This document shows, one piece after another, positions 1-8,302 of a DNA stretch of 64,000 nt (position 1 is the stretch's first letter; every line of letters begins with the position of its first letter). The translations under genes and the position numbers were made by a program. Location of the stretch: NCBI GenBank assembly GCA_005217565.1, contig SJCO01000002.1, forward strand, positions 124,001 through 188,000, written 5' to 3'. The notes under the pieces were generated by a model. It was given only the letters and a program-made list of their open reading frames with translations, did not search any database and had not been told where the DNA came from. Source of the stretch: Puteibacter caeruleilacunae (GTDB lineage: Bacteria; Bacteroidota; Bacteroidia; Bacteroidales; Prolixibacteraceae).

Positions 1-864
1 CGACTTGAAGAATTAGAGACCAGTCTGAAAGTTACTCAGATTAACCACCAAATCTCTAAAATTAACTTTGAACTTGCAGAGTATGAGGCGGAAGTAACAA
101 AAAAGGAGATCGAATTAAAACTGCAGAAAGCAGAGATTTCACTCAGCAAGGCGCGTGATGAAATAGAAAACACAAAGAAGATTCAGCACGAAGAATTGCA
201 ACAAACACTGCTTCGAATTGATCAGCTGAAAACAAAACTTCAAGAAGGAAAAGATGCATTGAATAGTCTAACTGTTATCAGCCCTGAGCCTGGTATTGCG
301 ATAATCACTCGTAATTACCGTACCAATAACAAATGGCAGGTAGGAGATCAAACCTGGCCTGCGAATCCAATGATCACACTTCCTGATATGAATGAGATTA
401 TGGCAAGCGTACAAATCAACGAGATCGATATTTCAAAGATTTTACCAAATCAAGCTGTAGAGGTACGTTTGGATGCTTATACCGATACCATATTCAATGC
501 AAAGATTTCTAAGATTGCCAATCTTGCTGAGAATAAAAATAACAATACCAAAATCAAAGTATTCCCTGTTGAAGCATTAATTGACGGTACATCATCGAAA
601 CTACTACCAGGTATGACTGTTAGTTGTAAAATCCTTATTGATGAGATCCAGGATAAGATCGTCATTCCTGCCGAGGCATTATTCTCTGAAGGTATTAAGC
701 ATTGGGTATTTAAGAAAAGTGGAGGTTCATTCGACAAAGTAGAAGTTAAGATTGGACCATCAAACAACGACTTTGTCATCATCGAAGAAGGACTTGAGGA
801 GAAAGACGAAATATCGATGGTTGATCCAACTATTGCAGAAGAACAAAAAGAATCGGAATCCTAA
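1..864 (+). CDS. HlyD/MFP-family efflux adaptor, 5' end missing
   Basis: Periplasmic adaptor (membrane fusion protein) of a tripartite ABC efflux pump. The frame is open from the first base of the window, so the N-terminal signal and the first barrel and lipoyl segments lie upstream. The visible part starts with a Glu/Lys-rich coiled-coil hairpin (about residues 1-85), then a lipoyl/beta-barrel return (SPEPGIAII) and a beta-barrel domain with the family-typical 'ILPNQAVEVRLDAY' and 'LLPGMTVSCKILIDE' segments. A TTG at 196 lies inside the coiled coil and is not the true start. It is 11 bp upstream of a second adaptor of the same family, so it is in the same operon. The transported substrate cannot be told from sequence. 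Confidence 0.88.
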   Translation, partial: RLEELETSLKVTQINHQISKINFELAEYEAEVTKKEIELKLQKAEISLSKARDEIENTKKIQHEELQQTLLRIDQLKTKLQEGKDALNSLTVISPEPGIAIITRNYRTNNKWQVGDQTWPANPMITLPDMNEIMASVQINEIDISKILPNQAVEVRLDAYTDTIFNAKISKIANLAENKNNNTKIKVFPVEALIDGTSSKLLPGMTVSCKILIDEIQDKIVIPAEALFSEGIKHWVFKKSGGSFDKVEVKIGPSNNDFVIIEEGLEEKDEISMVDPTIAEEQKESES

Positions 865-875
865 AGACAACACCT

Positions 876-2078
876 ATGTACAGAAAATTACTCATAATAA
901 CAATTGTGTTATTTGCACTGGGTGCATGTAATTCAAGCAGCGAGAAAGATAAATTTAGTGTTCAGCATGGTGAATTCCAGGCATCGATAACTGAATCGGG
1001 AGAGCTGCTGGCCGTAAATTCCAAATCTATCATTTTGCCAAGAATTGGTTTTCAATATGGATGGAGGTTTAAAATTATCGACCTACTAGAAAATGGACAT
1101 CATGTTAAAGCAGGAGAAACCATTGCTCGCATCGATCAAACTTCAGTAAAGAAGGTTATTATAGACCTAAAATCAAGGTTGGAAGTTGAACAGGCTACAT
1201 TGAATAAGATTATTGTTTCGCACGATATAGAATTCCAGAAGTTGGAGACTTCAATGCAAGAGCAACTTGCCGACTTTGACCTGAAGAAACTTGAAATGGA
1301 GAAATTTAAGTTTGAATCACCTCAGAAAAAGAAGATCAAAGAACTTCAGTTTGAACAGGTAAAAATAAACTTGAATAAAGCGAAAGAGAAAATCGAGCTT
1401 CAGAAGGTAATCAAACGTAATGAGCTTAAGATTCAACGTATCAAGGTAGCTCAGATTAAACTGAGTATCGAAAATGCCTATACTGCTTTAAATAAGCTTG
1501 AAATTAAGAGTCCAATTGATGGTATCGTACAAATTCTAGACAATTATCGCACGAGGTTAAAGTATAAGGTTGGTGATGAGCTACACTTAGGACAAGTATT
1601 CGCTGTTGTTCCAGACCTTAGGGAAATGAAGGTAAAAACTTCAATCAATGAACTTGATTTTAAAAAGATTAAACCAGGACAACAAGTAAAAGTAAGATTA
1701 GATGCCCTTCCAGAAGTAGCATTTAATGGCACTGTTTCTTATCTGGGAAAACTAAGTAAGCCGAAAGAACAAAACAGTCGCGTAAAAGTGTTTGACTGCG
1801 AAATCGTTCTTCAGGATAGTGATCCTAGGTTAAAGCCTGGAATGACTGTTAGTTCTGAAATCTTCTATGCCGATTTCGACGATACACAATATGTATACAA
1901 CGACTGTCTGCTTAATGAGAATGGAAAAAGCTACATTTTTGTTAAAGATGATGGAGAGGTTGTTCGTAAAGAAGTTAAACCTCATGCGTCAAATAACGAA
2001 TATACAGCAATACAGACAGATTTAGAGTCAGGACAAAAATTGGTACCCGTTGCTGCAGCAACAACCAAAGATAGTTAA
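876..2078 (+). CDS. HlyD/MFP-family efflux adaptor lipoprotein
   Basis: Second membrane fusion protein of the efflux operon, 400 aa. The N terminus is a lipoprotein signal (hydrophobic run, then LGAC with Cys18), so it is predicted to be lipid-anchored in the periplasm. Residues about 100-205 form a long Lys/Glu-rich coiled-coil hairpin, flanked by lipoyl halves (ENGHHVKAGETIARID and KSPIDGIVQILD). A beta-barrel follows, with 'KIKPGQQVKVRLDALP' and 'RLKPGMTVSSEI'. It follows the first adaptor by 11 bp and precedes the permease by 29 bp. Having two different adaptors in a row suggests they assemble as a mixed pair in the pump; that is inference. Confidence 0.88.
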   Translation: MYRKLLIITIVLFALGACNSSSEKDKFSVQHGEFQASITESGELLAVNSKSIILPRIGFQYGWRFKIIDLLENGHHVKAGETIARIDQTSVKKVIIDLKSRLEVEQATLNKIIVSHDIEFQKLETSMQEQLADFDLKKLEMEKFKFESPQKKKIKELQFEQVKINLNKAKEKIELQKVIKRNELKIQRIKVAQIKLSIENAYTALNKLEIKSPIDGIVQILDNYRTRLKYKVGDELHLGQVFAVVPDLREMKVKTSINELDFKKIKPGQQVKVRLDALPEVAFNGTVSYLGKLSKPKEQNSRVKVFDCEIVLQDSDPRLKPGMTVSSEIFYADFDDTQYVYNDCLLNENGKSYIFVKDDGEVVRKEVKPHASNNEYTAIQTDLESGQKLVPVAAATTKDS

Positions 2079-2107
2079 CCATCTAATAACCCTTTGAAAA
2101 CGAATCC

Positions 2108-3346
2108 ATGCAAATTGAAGAAAATATAAGAGTAGCCTTTAATGGACTAATTGAGCATAAGGTGAGATCATTTCTTACCATGCTGGGAATTATCTTTGGT
2201 GTGGCCTCAGTTATCGCCATGCTGTCTATTGGAGAAGGTGCCAAAAGAGAGGCCATCAAAAAATACCAACAACTTGGAGTAAATAACATCATCATTCGTG
2301 ATATGGACCTATCGGATAAGGAACTGGAGGAAGCGAGAGCCAAATTCTCCCCGGGTCTTTCGATGAAAGATGTTGAAGCAATTCGTCAAGTTGTTCCTCA
2401 AGTTGTTGATGTAGCTCCACAAGCAGAAAGAGAAGTTGAAACCAAATACAGTGACAAGTCCCTAAAAGCAACCCTGGTAGGTGTTACACCATGTTATTCT
2501 GAGCTACTAAACTACACTGCTGATTTAGGTAGTTTTATTCAGGAAGACCATTGTGTGCGGCAATTAAAAGTGTGTGTTATTGGGGCCGATGTTGCGGCAA
2601 AATTCTTTAACGTTAGTGATCCAATCGGTCAAAGTATCAAAGTTGAAGACCAATGGTTGGAAGTGGTTGGAGTTTTACAAAACAAGTCGTTATTTACAGA
2701 AACAGTCGGTGAATTGGCATCACGAGACTTAAACTCTGATATATACATACCTTTATCAACTTTTAACGCCCGATTTGAACCTACAAAACAGTTATCGAGT
2801 GAGTTAAAGCAGATTACAGTAAAAGTAGAAGATACCGGTAATATATCACATATTGCTGGCATCGTTGAAAACCTTGTTAGTCGCCATCACTTTAAAAACA
2901 AAGATTTCAGCATAGTTATTCCTGTGGAACTATTGAAACAGGAAGAAAAAGAGCGAAGAATTTATAACATTCTTTTAGGATCGATTGCTGCTATTTCCTT
3001 GTTGGTAGGTGGAATTGGGATTATGAATATCATGCTAGCCACAGTTATGGAACGAACTCGTGAAATTGGAGTCAGAAGGGCAATTGGAGCTAAACGTGAT
3101 GATATTCTTTCACAGTTTATTACTGAATCATTGGTAATCAGTATTACCGGAGGAATAATCGGAGTGTTGATTGGCTTGAGTCTGTCGTTAACCATATCGT
3201 TATCAACAGAAATTACAACCAATGTTACACTCTATTCTGTTGTCATTGCCTTCTTATTCTCTGTATTGGTGGGAGTCACCTTTGGTTATTTGCCTGCTAA
3301 GAAAGCAGCCAATTTGAAACCTATTGAATCAATTAGATATGAATAA
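2108..3346 (+). CDS. MacB/FtsX-type ABC transporter permease
   Basis: Inner-membrane permease of an ABC-type efflux system, 412 aa. There is one N-terminal membrane segment (about residues 20-42, FLTMLGIIFGVASVIAML), a large periplasmic MacB-core domain (about 45-280), then the FtsX domain with three membrane segments. The FtsX domain starts at 'LLGSIAAISLLVGGIGIMNI' and carries the conserved 'MERTREIGVRRAIGAKRDDI' loop. MacB itself fuses an ATPase to this fold; here the ATPase is the separate next gene, as is usual in Bacteroidota. This is a mechanotransmission-type pump that would act with the adaptors and TolC. The substrate (antibiotic, peptide, lipid or toxin) is unknown. Confidence 0.9.
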   Translation: MQIEENIRVAFNGLIEHKVRSFLTMLGIIFGVASVIAMLSIGEGAKREAIKKYQQLGVNNIIIRDMDLSDKELEEARAKFSPGLSMKDVEAIRQVVPQVVDVAPQAEREVETKYSDKSLKATLVGVTPCYSELLNYTADLGSFIQEDHCVRQLKVCVIGADVAAKFFNVSDPIGQSIKVEDQWLEVVGVLQNKSLFTETVGELASRDLNSDIYIPLSTFNARFEPTKQLSSELKQITVKVEDTGNISHIAGIVENLVSRHHFKNKDFSIVIPVELLKQEEKERRIYNILLGSIAAISLLVGGIGIMNIMLATVMERTREIGVRRAIGAKRDDILSQFITESLVISITGGIIGVLIGLSLSLTISLSTEITTNVTLYSVVIAFLFSVLVGVTFGYLPAKKAANLKPIESIRYE

Positions 3347-3362
3347 TCTAACCCCTTGAGAT

Positions 3363-4073
3363 ATGCGCATTCAAATTAAAAATTTAACAAAAAAATATGT
3401 GATGGGTGAGGTTGAAGTGAACGCACTTCGTGGAGTAAACCTTAACATCAAAGCTAACGAGTTTGTTTCTATTATGGGGCCCTCTGGTTCAGGAAAATCA
3501 ACTCTAATGAATATTCTTGGCTGTTTAGATACCCCTACAACCGGGCAATATCTATTTGACTCTATAGATGTTTCTACTCTTGACGATGATAAACTTTCAG
3601 AAATTCGAAATAGAAAGATTGGATTCATTTTCCAAACATTTAATCTTCTTCCAAAACTCGACGCCGTAAGTAATGTTGAGCTTCCTCTTGTTTATGCAGG
3701 TGTGGATAAAGCAGAACGAAGAGAAATGGCAATTAATGCATTAAAGAGAATGGGATTGGCAAACCGTGGAGGACATAAACCTAACGAACTATCGGGAGGT
3801 CAGCGTCAACGTGTTGCTATTGCCCGTGCATTGGTAACAAATCCGGGAATCCTACTTGCTGATGAACCTACAGGTAACCTTGATTCAAAAACAGGAGATG
3901 AGATTATGGCTGTGTTCCGTGAATTGCATGATGAAGGGAATACTATCATCTTGATTACTCACGAACCTGAAATTGCAGAATATGCTGACAGAGGCATCGT
4001 TATACGAGATGGTCTTATTACCAGTGATGAGATTCATGCTGAAGCCCGTAAGTTTCATCATGCTCAGCTTTAA
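3363..4073 (+). CDS. ABC transporter ATP-binding protein (MacB/LolD type)
   Basis: Cytoplasmic ATPase energising the neighbouring permease, 236 aa, the usual length for stand-alone LolD/MacB-type ATPases. Visible motifs are Walker [10 protein letters not shown] (about residues 40-48), Q-loop FQTFNLLP, signature [15 protein letters not shown], Walker [14 protein letters not shown], and the switch histidine in LITHEPEIA. The 'TGNLDS' D-loop is typical of this subfamily. The gene starts 16 bp after the permease stop and 48 bp before the TolC-like gene, so the five genes read as one operon. Confidence 0.93.
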   Translation: MRIQIKNLTKKYVMGEVEVNALRGVNLNIKANEFVSIMGPSGSGKSTLMNILGCLDTPTTGQYLFDSIDVSTLDDDKLSEIRNRKIGFIFQTFNLLPKLDAVSNVELPLVYAGVDKAERREMAINALKRMGLANRGGHKPNELSGGQRQRVAIARALVTNPGILLADEPTGNLDSKTGDEIMAVFRELHDEGNTIILITHEPEIAEYADRGIVIRDGLITSDEIHAEARKFHHAQL

Positions 4074-4121
4074 AATCAGCCTTAAATAAACGAATAACGG
4101 TTTCAATAAAAACAGATAACA

Positions 4122-5615
4122 ATGAAAATTTTTTCCATAATAATTAGCCTATTTATACTATCATCATTCCAATCGTTTGCCCAGGAAGATAAAGTTATCA
4201 AACTTGATCTGGAGACTAGTATTGCAATTGCTAAAGAACAGAGTTTTACAATGCAACGCTTACGCGAAAGTCTTAAAGGTGCTGGCTATCAACTAAATGC
4301 TGCAACCAGCTCTTTCAAAACTAAAATAACGCTTGATTTGGTTGCTCCAGAATACGATGAACGAATTACTTCGTATCAGGATGCCAGTGGTCTGACATAC
4401 TTTTCTGATAAGCAGTTATCGTACTCAGCAAACCTGACAATTAATCAGCCTCTACCTACTGATGGTCGATTATTTATTAGCTCTGGAGTGTTCAATACCG
4501 ATGACTACGATCAAGATGAGCAACTTACAAGAACCACGACTCGTATTGGCTTATCACAACCAATACAGTCGCTATACATGTACAACGACATTAAGACTCA
4601 ATTCAAAAAAGCAAAAATGAATTATGACTTAACCAGCAAAAGGTTAAAGAGAAATGAGCTGAATGTTATTTACAATGTTAGTAGCGCTTTCTATACCTTA
4701 AATCAATCAAAGGAACGCATGAGCATTGCTGAAAAGTCATTGAAGCGATTACAGGAAGCATATGATATTGCTCAGAATAAATACAACGCAGGACTTATCC
4801 GTGAGGTTGAGGCTTTACAAGTAGAGGTCGATCTTGGTGATGCGAAAAACAAGTATGACTTGTCACAAGTTGAGTACGAGAAAAATCTTAACTTTTTTAA
4901 GCAAACATTAGGATTATCCTTAGATCAGAAAGTTGAACTAATTAGCGATTTCAACTATGTACCTGTTAATGTAAATCTTCGCAAAGCTATTGATCAGGGC
5001 TTGAAAAACAGATTGGAACTGAAAGAGAAGCAGATTCAAATTGAAATGGCCAATCTCGACATAAAACGAACGAAAGCACAAGGAGTTATTTCTGGAAACA
5101 TTAATGCCTATTATGATTTTGTTGGTGTAACGCAAACCGACATAGATATTCACCTTGAGGATGCGATTAAAGATTCATGGAAAAACCTTAAAGATCGCCC
5201 TGCTAACTTTGGTGTTGGTTTAAAACTAAAGATCCCTATTCTTGATTGGGGACAAAACAGATCCAGAGTAAGAGCTGCGCAGACTTCGATAAATGAAACA
5301 ATGATCAGTCTTGAGGAAGAAACCATGACCATTGAACGTGAAATCATAAGTATTGTAAACGACCTAAATAGTAGTCTTCGTCGCTTGCAATTACTTGACA
5401 AAAACGTTGACGTGGCAGAAAAGAGTTTTGCAATATCACAAAGTCGATTCTCAAACGGCGATATCGATTCTCAGGCACTAGCTTTAGACCGTGAGCGTTT
5501 AGATAATGCACATATATCACACTTGCAGGCTTATATTAGCTATAAGCTTAATTTGGCCAACTTGATGCGAAAAACATTCTACGACTTTGAGAAAGATAAA
5601 GAGATTATCTATTAA
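4122..5615 (+). CDS. TolC-family outer-membrane efflux protein
   Basis: Outer-membrane channel that would complete the tripartite pump, 497 aa. A Sec signal peptide is evident (hydrophobic 3-18, cleavage after SFAQ). Two repeats follow, each with long alpha-helical stretches and beta strands, as expected for two OEP domains per protomer (about 28-250 and 285-490). Family-like features include 'LDLETSIAIAKEQSFTMQ' at the start and 'GVGLKLKIPILDWGQNRSRV' in the second half. It is the last gene of the operon and is followed directly by a strong terminator. Confidence 0.9.
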   Translation: MKIFSIIISLFILSSFQSFAQEDKVIKLDLETSIAIAKEQSFTMQRLRESLKGAGYQLNAATSSFKTKITLDLVAPEYDERITSYQDASGLTYFSDKQLSYSANLTINQPLPTDGRLFISSGVFNTDDYDQDEQLTRTTTRIGLSQPIQSLYMYNDIKTQFKKAKMNYDLTSKRLKRNELNVIYNVSSAFYTLNQSKERMSIAEKSLKRLQEAYDIAQNKYNAGLIREVEALQVEVDLGDAKNKYDLSQVEYEKNLNFFKQTLGLSLDQKVELISDFNYVPVNVNLRKAIDQGLKNRLELKEKQIQIEMANLDIKRTKAQGVISGNINAYYDFVGVTQTDIDIHLEDAIKDSWKNLKDRPANFGVGLKLKIPILDWGQNRSRVRAAQTSINETMISLEEETMTIEREIISIVNDLNSSLRRLQLLDKNVDVAEKSFAISQSRFSNGDIDSQALALDRERLDNAHISHLQAYISYKLNLANLMRKTFYDFEKDKEIIY

Positions 5616-5627
5616 TAAAACCACTTT

Positions 5628-5660
5628 AAGGACGAGTCTTCTGATTCGTCCTTTTTTATT
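5628..5660 (+). terminator. Rho-independent terminator of efflux operon
   Basis: An inverted repeat AAGGACGAGTC / GATTCGTCCTT with a 4-nt loop (one G-T pair) is followed by a T-rich run, 13 bp after the TolC-type gene's stop. Confidence 0.88.
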
Positions 5661-5785
5661 CTCTCTCCTTCCTCCTCCCCAATAACAATATTAGTCTTTC
5701 CACTTTACCCGTTTCTTCAATTTTTTTTTGACGGAATAATCCTATCTTTACTCGTACAAATGTTTAACCACATACATTATCTGAC

Positions 5786-7654
5786 ATGAGATTCGATAAA
5801 GCTAAATTGCAGGCCATCAGCCAGCAACTAAACCTAATTCTTGCCAAGCTTGAGGAGATGGAGACTCAGTATGCCAGTGTTATTGAAAAAATTCATCCTG
5901 TATACCAGAGAAGTGCAGGCAACTTGATTCATTATCTTGCATTCAGAAGCTTTGATATTGATCTTCTACAGGATCGATTACGAGATCAAGGTTTACCTAG
6001 TCTGTCAAATATCGAAGGTCATGTAAAGGATAGTATATTAACCATTAAAACAATTGTTAGCCACCTGCTACATGAGAATGTATCTGGCACCTATCAGCGT
6101 ACAATTTCTGTGACTGAAAGTAAAAAGTTACTTAACAGGAATACCAAATTATTATTTGGCTTTAAGTCACGCAAGCGCAGAACAAGGATTATGGTAACAT
6201 TACCATCGACAGCAGCAGAAGATAAGCAATTCGCTTATAAGCTTCTAAAAGCAGGTATGAACAGTGCCAGAATTAATTGCGCACACGACAATCCTGAAGC
6301 ATGGTCTGAGATGATCAAGAACCTTAATCTTGCTCAGAAATCAATCAAAAAGAAATGTAAGGTAATGATGGATCTTGGCGGACCTAAATTGAGAACAGGC
6401 GCCATGAAACCAGGACCAAAAGTTATAAGAATACGACCTCAAAAGAACGCCTTAGGAATTGTAGTAAAACCAGCCAATGTATGGATCGCTCCTCAAGGTG
6501 TGAATCCTCCACATGATGAAGCTGATGCTATTATTCCTGTTGATGAATTATGGTTTAAGAAAATCAAAAGAGGAAATATTATCACATTCATCGATAGTCG
6601 AGGCAAGAAATGCAAGATTCAAATTGAGCGTAAACAAGGTGAAGGAAGATGGGGCGTATGCAGCGACTCGGCCTATGTGAATACCGGGGCCGACTTAAAT
6701 CTTCAAAAAACTAAAGAATCTGGAGAGGAGATTGTACAAGTAGGAGAACTTCTTCCTGTTGAAGAAGTATTGCTGCTTCATCCTGAGGATACACTTATCC
6801 TGCATAAAGAACCTATCCCTGGAGAACCGGCCAAGTATGACGAAAATGGAAATCTCGCAGAACCTGCTCATGTCTCTTGCACGCTTCCGGAAATATTTAA
6901 TGATGTTAGAGTTGGTGAACCGATCTTCTTTGATGATGGAAAGATAGAAGGTGTTATCGAAGAAAAACATGAGGATCATCTAAAAGTCAAGATAACATAT
7001 GCTCGTGATACTGGAACAAAGCTAAAAGCAGATAAAGGGATAAACCTACCTGAAAGTGATCTTCAAATCAGTGGTCTTACTGAAAAGGACATTCAGGACA
7101 TGCAGTTCGTCGCCAAAAATGCCGATGCTGTTAATTTCTCATTCGTAAATACAGAGGAAGATGTTCAAGAGCTTTTAGACGTTATTAAGGAGCTTGAATC
7201 TGAAATTGGCATCATCCTTAAGATAGAGACACGTAAAGGCTTCAAAAACCTTCCAGGCATACTGCTGACGGCAATGCAAACCTATCCTATTGGAGTAATG
7301 ATCGCCAGAGGTGATCTTGCCATAGAGACAGGGTGGAAAAACTTTGCAAGCATACAAGAGGAGATCCTTCGTATTTGTGAAGCTGCACATATCCCAGATG
7401 TTTGGGCGACACAAGTATTGGAAAACCTGGCCAAGAAGGGCGTACCTACAAGATCAGAAATAACTGATGCAGCGATGTCACAACGAGCGGAATGTGTTAT
7501 GCTGAATAAAGGAGTATATATTGAAAAAGCGGTAAAAATGCTTGATCGTATTCTGAGAAGAATGCAAAGATTTCAAAAGAAAAAAGAAACCATGCTTCCC
7601 AAGCTAGACGATGCAGATCAACTGCATCTTTCACATGAAAAATATGATATCTAA
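5786..7654 (+). CDS. Pyruvate-kinase-like protein with N-terminal extension and enlarged B domain
   Basis: A 622-aa protein whose residues about 130-590 align by motif with the pyruvate kinase A and B domains (PEP + ADP to pyruvate + ATP). Matches are GMNSARINCAHD (157-168), MDLGGPKLRTG (195-205), FFDDGKIEG (381-389), LPESDLQISGLTEKD (421-435), LKIETRKG with the catalytic-type Lys (478-485), VMIARGDLAIE (504-514) and VWATQVLENLAKKGVPTRSEI (539 on). It differs from standard enzymes (about 470 aa) in three ways: a helical N-terminal extension of about 130 aa, about 170 aa between the two A-domain halves where a B domain is usually near 100, and no C-terminal effector-binding domain. It stands alone between two terminator-bounded units. 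Activity is likely but not certain. Confidence 0.75.
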   Translation: MRFDKAKLQAISQQLNLILAKLEEMETQYASVIEKIHPVYQRSAGNLIHYLAFRSFDIDLLQDRLRDQGLPSLSNIEGHVKDSILTIKTIVSHLLHENVSGTYQRTISVTESKKLLNRNTKLLFGFKSRKRRTRIMVTLPSTAAEDKQFAYKLLKAGMNSARINCAHDNPEAWSEMIKNLNLAQKSIKKKCKVMMDLGGPKLRTGAMKPGPKVIRIRPQKNALGIVVKPANVWIAPQGVNPPHDEADAIIPVDELWFKKIKRGNIITFIDSRGKKCKIQIERKQGEGRWGVCSDSAYVNTGADLNLQKTKESGEEIVQVGELLPVEEVLLLHPEDTLILHKEPIPGEPAKYDENGNLAEPAHVSCTLPEIFNDVRVGEPIFFDDGKIEGVIEEKHEDHLKVKITYARDTGTKLKADKGINLPESDLQISGLTEKDIQDMQFVAKNADAVNFSFVNTEEDVQELLDVIKELESEIGIILKIETRKGFKNLPGILLTAMQTYPIGVMIARGDLAIETGWKNFASIQEEILRICEAAHIPDVWATQVLENLAKKGVPTRSEITDAAMSQRAECVMLNKGVYIEKAVKMLDRILRRMQRFQKKKETMLPKLDDADQLHLSHEKYDI

Positions 7655-7670
7655 ATAAAGAATTAATACC

Positions 7671-8252
7671 CTATTGAAGCTTTTCCAAGTCTTCTGGGGT
7701 ATCAATATTCTGAAATAACGCAGGATTTAGAATCTCCTCTTTAGAGAAATCTACTTCGGCATACTTAAGCTGTCGTATAATATGTCTGATATTATACTCT
7801 TTCAGCATAATGTAGTCCTCCAACTTTGAGGCAACGCTAGAATGAAATACTGTTACCAATGGTTCGAATTGTCCATTATGAACAGCCACTACACATTCTA
7901 CATCACTACCGATATGCTGAAGCAATCGTTCTACAACATTTGTATCAATGAAAGGAACATCACAGCTTAAAACTACATTCCAACAATCCTTTGTTGAATC
8001 CAACGCTGCATGTAATCCTCCTATAGGACCAATATCCTTATAAATATCTTCAATTAAAGGAAGGTTGAATTGTTGGTATTGGGTGTCGTTTGCACTGATA
8101 ATACAAGTCTCACAAACCGACAAAAGCGTACTTAGTGGGTATTCCAACAGATATTTGCCTTTCCATTGTATAAGACCTTTGTCCTGCCCCATTCTGGTGC
8201 TTTTCCCTCCTGCTAGAATAATTCCGTTTACCTTCATCTGTTTAAAAGACAT
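7671..8252 (-). CDS. mobA: Molybdenum cofactor guanylyltransferase MobA
   Basis: Transfers GMP from GTP to molybdopterin to make the guanine dinucleotide cofactor, in the cytoplasm. The N terminus has the nucleotide-binding signature ILAGGKSTRMGQDKGL, followed by IEDIYKDIGPIGGL and VVLSCDVPFID, all standard for MobA; the length (193 aa) is typical. An ATG at 8273 would lie in the loop of the hairpin at 8261-8287, so the internal Met at 8252 (or the one at 8237, MKVNG) is preferred. There are no other molybdopterin genes nearby. It converges on the pyruvate-kinase-like gene with only 16 bp between stops. Confidence 0.88.
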   Translation of the reverse strand: MSFKQMKVNGIILAGGKSTRMGQDKGLIQWKGKYLLEYPLSTLLSVCETCIISANDTQYQQFNLPLIEDIYKDIGPIGGLHAALDSTKDCWNVVLSCDVPFIDTNVVERLLQHIGSDVECVVAVHNGQFEPLVTVFHSSVASKLEDYIMLKEYNIRHIIRQLKYAEVDFSKEEILNPALFQNIDTPEDLEKLQ

Positions 8253-8260
8253 ATTAAAAG

Positions 8261-8287
8261 AAAGACGGTTCATAATAGAACCGTCTT
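8261..8287 (-). terminator. Terminator of the methylmalonyl-CoA decarboxylase operon
   Basis: The perfect 11-bp inverted repeat AAAGACGGTTC / GAACCGTCTTT has a 6-nt loop and is flanked by T-rich sequence. It lies just downstream of the membrane subunit gene and upstream of mobA, so mobA needs its own promoter or readthrough. Confidence 0.8.
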
Positions 8288-8302
8288 TTTATATTTCACT
8301 GA

